Shown here: positions 7,977 through 16,698 of the stretch, in pieces
Position numbering within the stretch: the stretch's first letter is position 1
Layout: every line of letters starts with the position of its first letter
Assembly (NCBI GenBank): GCA_947632555.1
Contig: CANRPU010000008.1
Span: 1-64,000 of the forward strand
Direction: 5' to 3'
DNA from: an uncultured Lachnospiraceae bacterium
GTDB taxonomy: Bacteria; Bacillota; Clostridia; Lachnospirales; Lachnospiraceae
Length of the DNA: 64,000 nt
Program-made: the position numbers and the translations under genes
The notes under the pieces: generated by a model
Seen by the model: only the letters and a program-made list of their open reading frames with translations
Database searches by the model: none
What the model was told of the DNA's origin: nothing

Positions 7977-10900
7977 TATCGTAAACCTCCATTATCGGCC
8001 CATTTTTTCATATCAGCCTGATTGCCGAGTTCAATATAAATATAATCAGTAATAATCGCCTGAATAATATCTCTGCGTGTTCTGTCGCTGATTTCATTCA
8101 ACAGATTATTTAAAAGCGCTTCTTCTGCACGGGCTGTCCAGTCAGAAGCATCGCGATTATCGTTGTATGCAGAAATAACAGCAGATTTTACCTTTGGAAA
8201 CAATGTAGACATAATCGGTGCAAGTTTTGTCATACGAGGCTCCTTAGGTGGATTTTCAAGTTGTTTTGCAACTGAGATCTGCACCGAAGCTTTAATATCA
8301 TTTTCTTTGAGTATTGGAAAAACATCTGTAAGAACAGCTTCACGGCTCATCTTTGTACCGTTACTTAAAAGCTCTGCAATCTTCACCATATCGTCAGTTT
8401 TAGTATCAGTTTTTGCATTCTTTTCACGCTGATATTTGTATTGAGTATCGGGCATATCAAATTTTGAAATTTTACAAAGGACCGGCTGTATCCATTCATT
8501 CTGATAAACAGCAGCCACACCACAAGGAAGTTTTGCGAGCTCAATAATCTGATTATCATCGAGATTTGCTGCTTTGCCCACAAGCTCTCTATCAATAATA
8601 TCGGGAAGCCGCATAATAATTTTTGTGTTAGTGTTTCTGATAGCTGCCATATCCAAAAGTGCTGGTGACTGATCTGCAATGATAAAGCCTTCACCATAAG
8701 TGCGCATTTCAGCTATTGCATTTGAAATCATTTCAACACTCTTGCCAAGAAGATTAGTCGATTCAGAAACCTGTTCAGTAGAAGTGCGTTTTAAAAGATT
8801 ATGCGCTTCTTCAAGAACAGTAATATGCTTCAAGGGAGCGTTCATATTTCCTTGAAGCATACGGTACTCCTGCAATTTCAATACAAGCATACCCATAATC
8901 AACGACTTTGTTTCACTTGACCCTACACGGCTTAAATCTACAATTACATTCTCATCGAAAAGAGTTTCCATAGAAAGTTCGTCGGTTGTAAAGACAAGAC
9001 CATTTATGCCATTTGTAAGAGAATTAAGTCTTGTGAGAAGCGATCCCTTGTATGCGCCCTTATTCTCCATGTCGTATTCACTGCTGTCAATAATTACCTT
9101 GATATTTTGTACAACATCGGAAAACTGTGGATAAAGATTATCACCATAGTCGTTCGTGGACTCTGCTAAATTCCAACCACAATCTTCATAGGATTTTTCA
9201 ATTGCATTCTTGAGTACAGCAGGCATAGCCGCGTACATCGGCCAGCATATATTGAAGATTTCAACAAGCCTATCCAGATGCTCAAGAACGTGTATTCCTT
9301 TTGGGAATGAGAATGGATTTACTCTGAGAAGCGGTGAAATTTCAGCATTTGTACTATAAACGGATACATCTTTGCAATTGCCAAAAATATGCTTATATTC
9401 TCCTTTTGCAGGCTCAATAACAAGAAATTTTATTCCATCTTTTCTTACTTTGTCAAGTATCGTGTATACTGTATTTGATTTTCCTGACCCAGTCGAACCG
9501 GTAACAAAGGTGTGCGAAGCAAGAGAATTCTTTTCAAGAGCAACTGTACTATTTTCCTCATGGTGCATATGAAATATTGAGCCCAGTTCAATTTTCTTTT
9601 TTTCGCTTGTTGTATCATCATATGTAACAACATTGCGGCCGAATTCTGCACATTCAAATACGGGAAGCCCTGCAACTGATCTTTGAGGAAAGTTGAGCGA
9701 ATATGCAAGCTCCTTACCCGAAAGACTTGTTGTTGCATTTACAATAGACGGATATACATTATATGCTCTGTCCTCTTTAATAAACTCAGCATTGAGAGCA
9801 AAAACGGGATGACGAAGTTGGCGGATATATCCGACGATTTCCTTTGCAATATCCCGTTCTTCTTCAACATTGCCCTTCCATACATTAATAGCAGATTTTG
9901 ACATATAGGACTCATCACCAAGCGTCAATGCAAGATAAGAATGTGCAACGTTATTCGCAATATCATAATCTTCACTGAGTACATAAGCCGCAAAATCCCA
10001 CATTCCAAGAGCTGTACTCTGCTCTAGACGTTTCATCTGATTTTCAAGAAGCTCTAAAGCGTGCTTTATATTGAAATTGGTGAAAGTCTGCGTAATACCT
10101 TCATTTTTACCTATCATTGCGGTAACTGTTGAAGAGCGAGCAAAATTTGCCCCAAAATTTGCTCCGAAATTAACCGCTTTTGATATACCTTTTGTGGTTG
10201 CCATTGCCTTAGTAACAGCCTTACCAAGCGTATTTGCGACAGCAGTTCCTGTAGTCTGAGCAACAGTTTTGGATAAAGTGTTTGTTATTCCTTTGGTTAA
10301 AGTATCAGAAGCAGTTTCTCCAAGAGTTTCGGATATGCCTTTCGTAAGTGCGTCAGATGCAGAAGTACCCGCAGCGTCCGATGTCCCTTGATTCCAAGTG
10401 TGACTATAACTTGCGAATAAACTTGCACCTGCGTTATCACTGCTACTGGAATTGTCTGTATGCGTATTGTTTATCCCATCAGTGTGAGTAGAGCTTTCAT
10501 TTGTGGTGCTGCTGTTGTTAGTTCCATCTGTATGAGCATTACTCTCGGAATTTGCAACTGCTTCACTTCTCGATAAAGAATCAGAATGTGACTCTGTTTC
10601 GGTAATTGATTCATTCGCGGTATCTGCGGTAGAATCTGTAATAGAACTGTTCTGTCCATTCTGAACACCGGCACTTGCTCCTATATTTACACCTACTGTC
10701 GCAGATGAACCGTGAGCCATATTTTCAGTATATGTAAAATTTGTCTGCCAAGAAGCATACGGAGCCATGCCCGAATAAAGTTCACAAAGTTTCAGTTTGC
10801 GTTCTTCCACATCTTGAATTGGTGTTGCAAGAAGAATAATAGTATATTCATTTTTCTTTTCTGTAGGTATAATACCGTCAAGAAGCTTTTCTATAGTCTG

Positions 10901-11545
10901 GCTTATGAATTTTTCAGATTTTTCAGTTGGAATATTGGATGCTGTTGCAACAGAATATGCTCTGTCATTATCCATACAAGGAATAATGCCCATGCCTTCA
11001 TTGTTCCATTCAACACCGGGAAAATTTCCTCGTATAGCCTCTATCAGCCTGTTTTTATATGAATTGGTATTTACATTATTGTCTGCATTATCAGTATTCA
11101 CCACAGCAAGATACACATTTGTGCCTTTCTGCGTTCTGTTGAATACCAATGCTATGTTACAGTTTTCATTTGAAAGAACAGCGTAGACATTAACGAGCTT
11201 TTCAAGTGAGTTTTCCTTTTTGTCCTGCACCCATTTTGTAATATTAAAGTAGCGAATATTGTGGTCCGGATTGAATTTTTCCGGATATTCGGCAGCTTCC
11301 TGAACAGGAAGGTAAAGTTCCTTGATTTGCGGCAGATAGGCATTGAAAATTTCAACGCTACATGCTGCCATCATTCTCCAAGTCGTATCTATAGCAAGCT
11401 CATCATCAAGATTAGGCTTTTCAAGGAGGTATTCCTCACGCTTAAACTGTACTTCTGCAACCTGTCCCGGACTTAAAGCAGAAAACTTTGCTACTTTATC
11501 TCCGGCTTGGTTGCCTATTCGTTTAACAATATTTTTTATTCCCAT
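7976..11545 (-). CDS. HerA/FtsK-type ATPase with long Ser/Thr/Asn-rich middle region
   Basis: A 1189-residue protein. Residues 1-270 form an alpha/beta domain of unknown family. Residues about 285-400 are Ser/Thr/Asn/Asp-rich low complexity. Residues 395-475 contain repeats of the form ASDxLTKGIxxTL followed by an Ala/Gly-rich NFGANFGANFA stretch. The ATPase follows: Walker A GSTGSGKS (683-690), Walker B ITVLEEAH (908-915) and a sensor IIADQSP (955-961), typical of HerA/VirB4-like hexameric pumps of the DUF87 kind. There is no classic membrane helix. An AAAAGGAG site precedes the start. It is 12 bases downstream of the dynamin-like gene and overlaps the nuclease gene by one base. Probable role: pumping DNA or protein; which one cannot be decided. 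Confidence 0.85.
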   Translation of the reverse strand: MGIKNIVKRIGNQAGDKVAKFSALSPGQVAEVQFKREEYLLEKPNLDDELAIDTTWRMMAACSVEIFNAYLPQIKELYLPVQEAAEYPEKFNPDHNIRYFNITKWVQDKKENSLEKLVNVYAVLSNENCNIALVFNRTQKGTNVYLAVVNTDNADNNVNTNSYKNRLIEAIRGNFPGVEWNNEGMGIIPCMDNDRAYSVATASNIPTEKSEKFISQTIEKLLDGIIPTEKKNEYTIILLATPIQDVEERKLKLCELYSGMAPYASWQTNFTYTENMAHGSSATVGVNIGASAGVQNGQNSSITDSTADTANESITETESHSDSLSRSEAVANSESNAHTDGTNNSSTTNESSTHTDGINNTHTDNSSSSDNAGASLFASYSHTWNQGTSDAAGTSASDALTKGISETLGETASDTLTKGITNTLSKTVAQTTGTAVANTLGKAVTKAMATTKGISKAVNFGANFGANFARSSTVTAMIGKNEGITQTFTNFNIKHALELLENQMKRLEQSTALGMWDFAAYVLSEDYDIANNVAHSYLALTLGDESYMSKSAINVWKGNVEEERDIAKEIVGYIRQLRHPVFALNAEFIKEDRAYNVYPSIVNATTSLSGKELAYSLNFPQRSVAGLPVFECAEFGRNVVTYDDTTSEKKKIELGSIFHMHHEENSTVALEKNSLASHTFVTGSTGSGKSNTVYTILDKVRKDGIKFLVIEPAKGEYKHIFGNCKDVSVYSTNAEISPLLRVNPFSFPKGIHVLEHLDRLVEIFNICWPMYAAMPAVLKNAIEKSYEDCGWNLAESTNDYGDNLYPQFSDVVQNIKVIIDSSEYDMENKGAYKGSLLTRLNSLTNGINGLVFTTDELSMETLFDENVIVDLSRVGSSETKSLIMGMLVLKLQEYRMLQGNMNAPLKHITVLEEAHNLLKRTSTEQVSESTNLLGKSVEMISNAIAEMRTYGEGFIIADQSPALLDMAAIRNTNTKIIMRLPDIIDRELVGKAANLDDNQIIELAKLPCGVAAVYQNEWIQPVLCKISKFDMPDTQYKYQREKNAKTDTKTDDMVKIAELLSNGTKMSREAVLTDVFPILKENDIKASVQISVAKQLENPPKEPRMTKLAPIMSTLFPKVKSAVISAYNDNRDASDWTARAEEALLNNLLNEISDRTRRDIIQAIITDYIYIELGNQADMKKWADNGGLR

Positions 11546-11557
11546 AAATATCTCCTT

Positions 11558-14131
11558 TTAGTCAAGAGTTCTCCAAGACATCAACTCTTCGATAGCGTTT
11601 AATGAGTGCTGAATTGTAGACTGATTATCTTCAAGTTCAGCTATTTTTTCGGTTTCCTCCTTTATCATATAAGACATATCTCTGAGCTGTGGATTATATT
11701 CTGTGATATTTTCCTCAATAACAGCAGAAAGATTCTCTTTCCAGACACGAAAACTGTTGTAACAGCTTGCATTCATTTCGATTGAAATTTCTGAAATAGT
11801 CTTTGCAATTTTATCGTTGTAACTGCGAGCAAGTTTTCTGACGTTAAGTTTTTCATCATCTAACAAATGGAAACCAAAAATATTGCCCCTTAAGAATCTC
11901 GCTTTTATAAAAATGCTATCAGCATCGTCATTAAATGATAAAGACTTATAACTCATAATAATATTTGATAATTCCTCCTGTTGTGTAGAAGCAAGTGCAT
12001 CTGAGCCGGTAATAATTTCTATCAGAATATTTCTAAGCGACTGCGCATTTTGTAACCAATGTTCTTTTATAGAATTATTGAGAATTTCCTGTGCAAGAAG
12101 AACATTATTTTTGTACTGCTCAATAACAATTTTTAAAAGTTCATCAGATGTTTCCCTGTCGATTGCCTTTTCAGCAAGAGTTTTTTTACATTCGCTTTCC
12201 TTTAATACGGCATGATCATGAACGAAATCATCTTTCATTTTTACAAGTTTATCCAAAAATTTCCCTTCGCCTTTAAATATTTCCTTAATATTTTTCTTGG
12301 CGTTAGAAGAAATTTTGCTTCTTGACTCTTCATATCCTTGTTCCTGAATAGAAAAGTGGCATTCTTCAACATTCTGTTTATGTAAGGTTTCCGTTATATT
12401 TTCCAGTGCTTCTACTTCGTAACGATAGTTAAGATTAGCGGAAACAAAAGATTTTACAAATGTTTTGGATACCTTGTCAAATTCATATTCAGAGTCAGCC
12501 GCTGTTTTGTTCAGCCTGTCAATCAAAAAAGCTTTTGCACTTTCAAGTTCTTTGCGTCTTGCTTCACGAGTATGCTTCAATGACTCTGTTCTTGATACAA
12601 TTCTTCTGTCAGTTTCCTCTATGACATCCTTTAAAAACATATACACCATCTGACACTTATTATATGCAGCGTGTTTACTTGCGAAATTTTCCATTTCTTT
12701 TTCTACACAATACAAGCCACTGTTTGCATAAATAAGATTAAGACAATCAGCCGAATATTTTTCTACACTTTTCTTTATCTGATACGGCATAATGTTATAA
12801 ATATAAAGTTTAGCATAGTCTTCATCTTCAGGGTTGCTATACATTTCCTGCTGAGAACGATATATTTTTCGGTAGTGCTTATCAACAAGTATACCGTCAT
12901 TCTTTGCGCCAAGCCCCATGATTGATGATACAAAATAGATTCCGCTTGCATACATTTTTTCAACAGAATTGTATTCCAGAATTTCTTGTTTCTTCTTTGC
13001 CGAAAAACCGCCTTCGTCTAAATCAGAACCGTCAGCCTTGTTCAAAATAATCATCGTAAAACGCTTATCCAGAGCCTTTATGTCAAGAATTTTTTCGCAA
13101 AGACTTGCGTTATCAGTGCTGTCAATAGATTCATATGTTGAAATCCACACAGGAATGCCATTTGAGAATCCTTCAAGCGCTTCTTCAAGAACTTTCGAGT
13201 GTTCAATATTAGATTCTGAGTTAGAACCGGGGGTGTCAAAAATAACGAAATTGTTATACGATTGTCCAAAGATACCGCTTTTCGAGAAGGGTATTTCAAG
13301 TTCAATAACATTGCTGGTGACAATATCGTCCTTATCCTCTTTCTCATATCCATTGATAAGTTCAAGAGCAATGCTGACAAAAGCGTTCATATCAGTTGCC
13401 TTGCTCCCTTTTATTGCATTGAAAATATCCTGTATAAGTTCATTTTCAACATTTCCTTTCAACAAGTGATAATCTGTTCCTTCAAAAAGAATTTCAAATT
13501 CTTCATTCTTGTATGAAAATCTAACTTTTGCGTTATCAGAATATTTTGAGCGTTCAATTTTATACACTTTTGCAGTAACAGGATCACCACCGCTAGGCAA
13601 AACTTCTGCGCCAATAAGAGCGTTAATGAACGTAGATTTGCCGGCGCTGTAATTTCCAAATACACATATCGGGATAATATCATTGAGAGCATCGGAAACT
13701 TTGTTCAGGTCCTTACAAACATTCTTATCATCCTTTACAATTTTCTCAATTACCGGTTGAACTTTTGAAAAGATTTCTTTTATCGGCTTGAAAATAGTTC
13801 GTGCATTCTCCAAGATAGTATGTGTTCGGGAAAGTATAATTTTATCCTTAACATCATCCTCCTTACAAACATTTTCAACCTCAGTATATTCGTCCTGTGT
13901 TCCCTCAAATTGGATGTGTATTTTTTCGCCATCTGTTATGTAATATTCTGCAATGATTGTGTCGATAATTTCCTTAATGCGGAACGGCAAAAAATTCCGT
14001 CCCGACTCATCCTCTCTCAGTCGGCTGTTTACATTTCCTTCTTTTATATCTTCCCACTGCTGTGATGGTTCTTTATATGTAAGAAATCTGATTTCTCTTG
14101 TATAAGGATTACTAATTATTTTTATCGTCAT
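11558..14131 (-). CDS. dynamin-like large GTPase
   Basis: An 857-residue protein. Residues 1-95 are a separate alpha/beta domain. The GTPase domain has G1 GNYSAGKS (159-166), G3 DTPG (299-302) and G4 NKAD (364-367), the set seen in bacterial dynamin-like proteins. About 450 mostly helical residues follow, with coiled-coil-like Lys/Glu-rich runs, as expected for stalk and bundle regions. The frame opens upstream at 14176, but that ATG lies only four bases past the -10, so the start at 14131 (GGAGAGG site) is preferred. It is the first gene of the island operon. Dynamin relatives bend or fuse membranes; the target here is unknown. Confidence 0.88.
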   Translation of the reverse strand: MTIKIISNPYTREIRFLTYKEPSQQWEDIKEGNVNSRLREDESGRNFLPFRIKEIIDTIIAEYYITDGEKIHIQFEGTQDEYTEVENVCKEDDVKDKIILSRTHTILENARTIFKPIKEIFSKVQPVIEKIVKDDKNVCKDLNKVSDALNDIIPICVFGNYSAGKSTFINALIGAEVLPSGGDPVTAKVYKIERSKYSDNAKVRFSYKNEEFEILFEGTDYHLLKGNVENELIQDIFNAIKGSKATDMNAFVSIALELINGYEKEDKDDIVTSNVIELEIPFSKSGIFGQSYNNFVIFDTPGSNSESNIEHSKVLEEALEGFSNGIPVWISTYESIDSTDNASLCEKILDIKALDKRFTMIILNKADGSDLDEGGFSAKKKQEILEYNSVEKMYASGIYFVSSIMGLGAKNDGILVDKHYRKIYRSQQEMYSNPEDEDYAKLYIYNIMPYQIKKSVEKYSADCLNLIYANSGLYCVEKEMENFASKHAAYNKCQMVYMFLKDVIEETDRRIVSRTESLKHTREARRKELESAKAFLIDRLNKTAADSEYEFDKVSKTFVKSFVSANLNYRYEVEALENITETLHKQNVEECHFSIQEQGYEESRSKISSNAKKNIKEIFKGEGKFLDKLVKMKDDFVHDHAVLKESECKKTLAEKAIDRETSDELLKIVIEQYKNNVLLAQEILNNSIKEHWLQNAQSLRNILIEIITGSDALASTQQEELSNIIMSYKSLSFNDDADSIFIKARFLRGNIFGFHLLDDEKLNVRKLARSYNDKIAKTISEISIEMNASCYNSFRVWKENLSAVIEENITEYNPQLRDMSYMIKEETEKIAELEDNQSTIQHSLNAIEELMSWRTLD

Positions 14132-14179
14132 AGATATCAAGCCTCTCCGCATAGTACCAAGTGACAAATATTTCATTTA

Positions 14180-14208
14180 ATTATATTACATTTTTCGCCC
14201 AAATGCAA
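14180..14208 (-). promoter_or_regulatory. promoter of the island operon
   Basis: TTGCAT (14203-14208), a 17-base spacer and a perfect TATAAT (14180-14185) on the minus strand, about 50 bases before the dynamin-like start. No dyad was seen near it, so regulation is not evident. Confidence 0.75.
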
Positions 14209-14273
14209 CAAATACGGTCGATAGGGCATGCTAATGTTTGTAAGATTACAATACATATGTTACAACTGAATAT

Positions 14274-14326
14274 TTAAAAAACGAAGATACCCTTTCAAAA
14301 CCAACTCAGAAAAAGGTATCTCCGCA
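14274..14326 (-). terminator. terminator at the right edge of the island
   Basis: Arms AGATACC and GGTATCT with adjoining T/A pairing, a loop of about 14 bases, then TCGTTTTTT on the minus strand. It ends the redox operon before the island promoter. Confidence 0.65.
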
Positions 14327-14368
14327 TGACTAGTATAACACCGGATATGAAGTTTCGTCTATTCCTTA

Positions 14369-14446
14369 TCAAGTATGCTCAAAACTCTTTGCTGCCTTTG
14401 TGGTTGTCCCGCTTGCCGAAAAATAAGCTACCAATGTTTTACTCAT
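14369..14446 (-). pseudogene. truncated flavodoxin gene (first 25 codons)
   Basis: A strong AGGAGGA site precedes an ATG at 14446 that opens MSKTLVAYFSASGTTTKAAK, the phosphate-binding loop of a clostridial flavodoxin. The frame stops after 25 codons, and the remaining 120 or so residues are absent. It lies at the end of the redox cluster, next to the AT-rich island, so the island's arrival or a later deletion probably removed the rest. No matching remainder is visible on the far side of the island. Confidence 0.7.
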
Positions 14447-14482
14447 GTCTGTTTCCTCCTGTTTCCATTTCATTTTTTAACT

Positions 14483-15376
14483 CTATGCGCCAAATATTTC
14501 ACTGCACTGTTTCAGATAATCTGTAATCTTCAGATGCTGCGGACAGGCACGTTCGCATTGTTTACATCCGATGCAGTCCGTGGCACGGTGTCCCTCCGAT
14601 ATGCTGGCGTAACGCTCTTTCGCCTGCGTTGCCTGCCTGTTTCCAATCTGCAGATTTGCCGCTGCAAAAATATCGGGGATCTGGATCTGTTTCGGGCATC
14701 CGTCCGTGCAGTAGTGACACGCCGTACATGGGATTTCCGCCGGGCTGCCGAGAATCTTCTGCGCCTGCCGGATGATCTTCTGTTCTTCTTCATTCAACGG
14801 TTGAAAATTCTTCATATAGGAAAGGTTATCTTCCATCTGCTCCACGCTGGACATTCCCGAAAGCACGGTAATAATCCCGTCCAGACTTGCCACAAACCGG
14901 ATCGCCCACGAAGCCGGTGACATGTCGGGAGCGTACTCCTGAAACAGCTTTTTGACTGCCGCCGGAGGATTCGCAAGTTTGCCGCCTTTCACCGGTTCCA
15001 TAACGGTAATGGATTTTCCGTGTTTCCTCGCGACCTCATAGTTTGCGCGGGACGATACATTCGGATCGTTCCAGTCGGCATAGTTGATCTGCAGTTGAAC
15101 AAAGTCAACCTCCGGGTGTTCGGTAAGCAGGCGGTCGAGAAGCTGCGGACCGGCGTAGTAGTCCCACACCCATTCGCTGACGTTGCCGTGCATATTGTAA
15201 AGCCCCCACGCATTGGGAGAAAAGCTGTCCACGGCAACCGTTGTCTGCCGGTACTCTCCGGGTTTCGTTGAGAGATTTTCCTGTGAAAAATAGTTGTCCT
15301 CAATCTCGTATGGATAATGGCCGTAGTAATTGGACTCTTCCGGACTAATGGAAGTTTCCGTGTTAAAGGGCGTCAT
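14483..15376 (-). pseudogene. chimera: formylglycine-generating-enzyme C-part fused to ferredoxin-type aldo/keto reductase C-part
   Basis: The first 75 or so residues belong to a formylglycine-generating-enzyme (SUMF1) domain: SPNAWGLYNMHGNVSEWVWD. Without a stop, the frame then continues at LLDRLLTEHPEVDFVQLQIN, the middle of an Fe-S aldo/keto reductase, through VMEPVKGG to two cysteine clusters, CTACHYCTDGCP and CIGCKQCERACP, for [4Fe-4S] centres. The catalytic Asp/Tyr/Lys half of the reductase is missing, as is the end of the SUMF1 domain. A deletion with endpoints in two genes explains it. The SUMF1 half is out of frame with its own N-terminus (15373-16029). It is probably not functional. 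Confidence 0.8.
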
Positions 15377-16029
15377 CGTTCCGGCGCGGCAGGCGTATTC
15401 CCATTCTGCCTCAGTGGGCAGCCGGCAGCCGTCCGCGCTCCTGTCCCATGTGACAGTTCCATCGTCAACGGTATAAGCGGAGTGAGATTTTCTCTCTCAC
15501 CGAGAGCATTGCAGAACGCTATGGCATCCAGCCATGACACATTCTCCACCGGCAGATTGTCCCCGCTGAAATTGGAAGGGTTTTCTCCCATGATCTGCGC
15601 ATATTCACTCTGCCTGACTTCATAAGGGCTGATATAAAAATCGCTGACCGTTACGGTATGCTGTGTTTCATCTGCCGAGCGCCACGGTTCATCCTCCGGA
15701 CTTCCCATTGTAAAACTGCCGCCGTGGACCAGCACAAAGCCATCTTCTACGGTAACTGTCTGCTGACTGGAACCGCCATCAGGCATCTGTTCCTTTTCCT
15801 CTGTATTGTCATCCGGCGCCTGTTGAAAAGAGTCTGTTGTATTTTCCTCTGTGTTCATACTACCTTCTGCTGAAGACGCTGCCTGGTTTCCCTGCCACGT
15901 CCCACCTTGGGAGGGCAGATTTAGACTTGCCGCAACAAGGATGCAGACAAATACCGGAACAAGTATCGCTATGGCTTTTAAACAACGACCGGTTGCCTGT
16001 TTCTTTCCAGATTTTTTCCAATCCCGCAA
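15373..16029 (-). pseudogene. formylglycine-generating-enzyme (SUMF1) family protein, N-terminal part, frameshifted
   Basis: A membrane anchor at residues 18-36 is followed by an acidic Gln/Asn-rich linker, then the SUMF1 start GGSFTMGSPEDEPWRSADE and an NPSNFSGDNLPVENVSW motif. After GERENLTP the frame slips. Restoring one base near 15476-15481 gives the expected AYTVDDGTVTWDRSADG and then RLPTEAEWEYACRAG, which joins directly to the downstream frame. A one-base loss therefore broke the gene. The start overlaps the end of the DUF4405 reading. Family members modify sulfatases or act as extracellular C-type-lectin-like proteins. Confidence 0.75.
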
Positions 16030-16687
16030 AACAGCTTATTTATGTAATAGGCCACTGCCGCGAACAGGCTCATCTCAGCAACAGTTTCCGCAAAATAGAC
16101 CGCTGCCGCTTTTGTTTCGTCGAACATCACAAAATGCGTCTGCAGGAACAGATAATCCGTCATGTGCTGCACAATGAAAGCATAAATTCCATATATGGCC
16201 AGAACAGCGGCAGCAAAGCGAAGAAAACACGTCCTCGCCGCGCTTTTTTCTGTCAGATGAAACAGCTTTCTGCCCATTCCCATAAGAGTTCCATGTGCAT
16301 CCCAAGATGCGCTGACATAAGGATCAGTCCCCAATGGGAGGCAAACAGGTGAAGCTGCCTTGCCAAGATCATCCCGCCTTTTATACGCAGAAAACGGAAA
16401 ACAAATCCCGACATCATGATACCGCTGACACATAATGCGATCATATCAAGCAGGAGCAGCAGATCAAGCGTTGTGCTAAAGGCGCGGGACGGTGTGTATT
16501 TCCCTTTGAGGAAACTTTTCCACCAGCCCAGATTCAGAAAATGATGCGCAAGGAACAACACCAGTATACCTGTGCCAAGCCACTCATGGATTTCCTGTCC
16601 GATGAGTATCTCTGCCATCAGAAGCGGCAGAAGAACGATCATGGCAAAGTCAATGATCCGCTTCAAAATCTGTTTTGACTGCTTCAT
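15978..16687 (-). pseudogene. DUF4405 cytochrome b-like membrane protein, frameshifted
   Basis: The ATG at 16687 has an AAGGAG site. The first frame (16253-16687) gives three or four membrane helices: DFAMIVLLPLLMAEILIG, a LGTGILVLFLAHHFLNLGWW segment with paired His, and the LHLFASHWGLILMSAHLGMH segment. It then fails near 16281-16287. The next frame supplies the rest: GMGRKLFHLTEKSAARTCFL and a last helix pair ending at 15978. Together they make a complete DUF4405 protein of about 235 residues. The His pairs suggest a b-type haem membrane partner for the neighbouring flavodoxin and reductases. One base is missing or miscalled. Confidence 0.75.
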
Positions 16688-16698
16688 AATATTGCTCC

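Larger units (their letters stand above)
6925..14208 (-). other. AT-rich island: four-gene dynamin/HerA/WHH-nuclease/immunity operon
   Basis: One promoter (14180-14208), four tightly packed genes and one terminator (6925-6956). The spacings are 12 bases, a 1-base overlap and an 8-base overlap. The DNA is visibly richer in A and T than the flanks and uses A/T-ending codons more, which suggests horizontal transfer. The right flank is a flavodoxin gene cut after 25 codons and the left flank a broken regulator, both signs of an unstable insertion site. No integrase, transposase or flanking repeats are visible. Confidence 0.7.

Noticed and set aside
7976-11545. Conjugation/type IV secretion ATPase of an integrative element
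   Set aside because: No relaxase, coupling protein or other conjugation gene lies nearby, and the partner genes are a GTPase and a toxin pair.
14131-14176. Upstream ATG extending the dynamin-like protein by 15 residues
   Set aside because: It falls about four bases after the -10 element, so it would not be on the transcript, and it lacks a ribosome-binding site.
6629-14330. Prophage or integrative element
   Set aside because: Despite AT-rich DNA there is no integrase, transposase, portal, relaxase or flanking repeat that I can see; called an island only.
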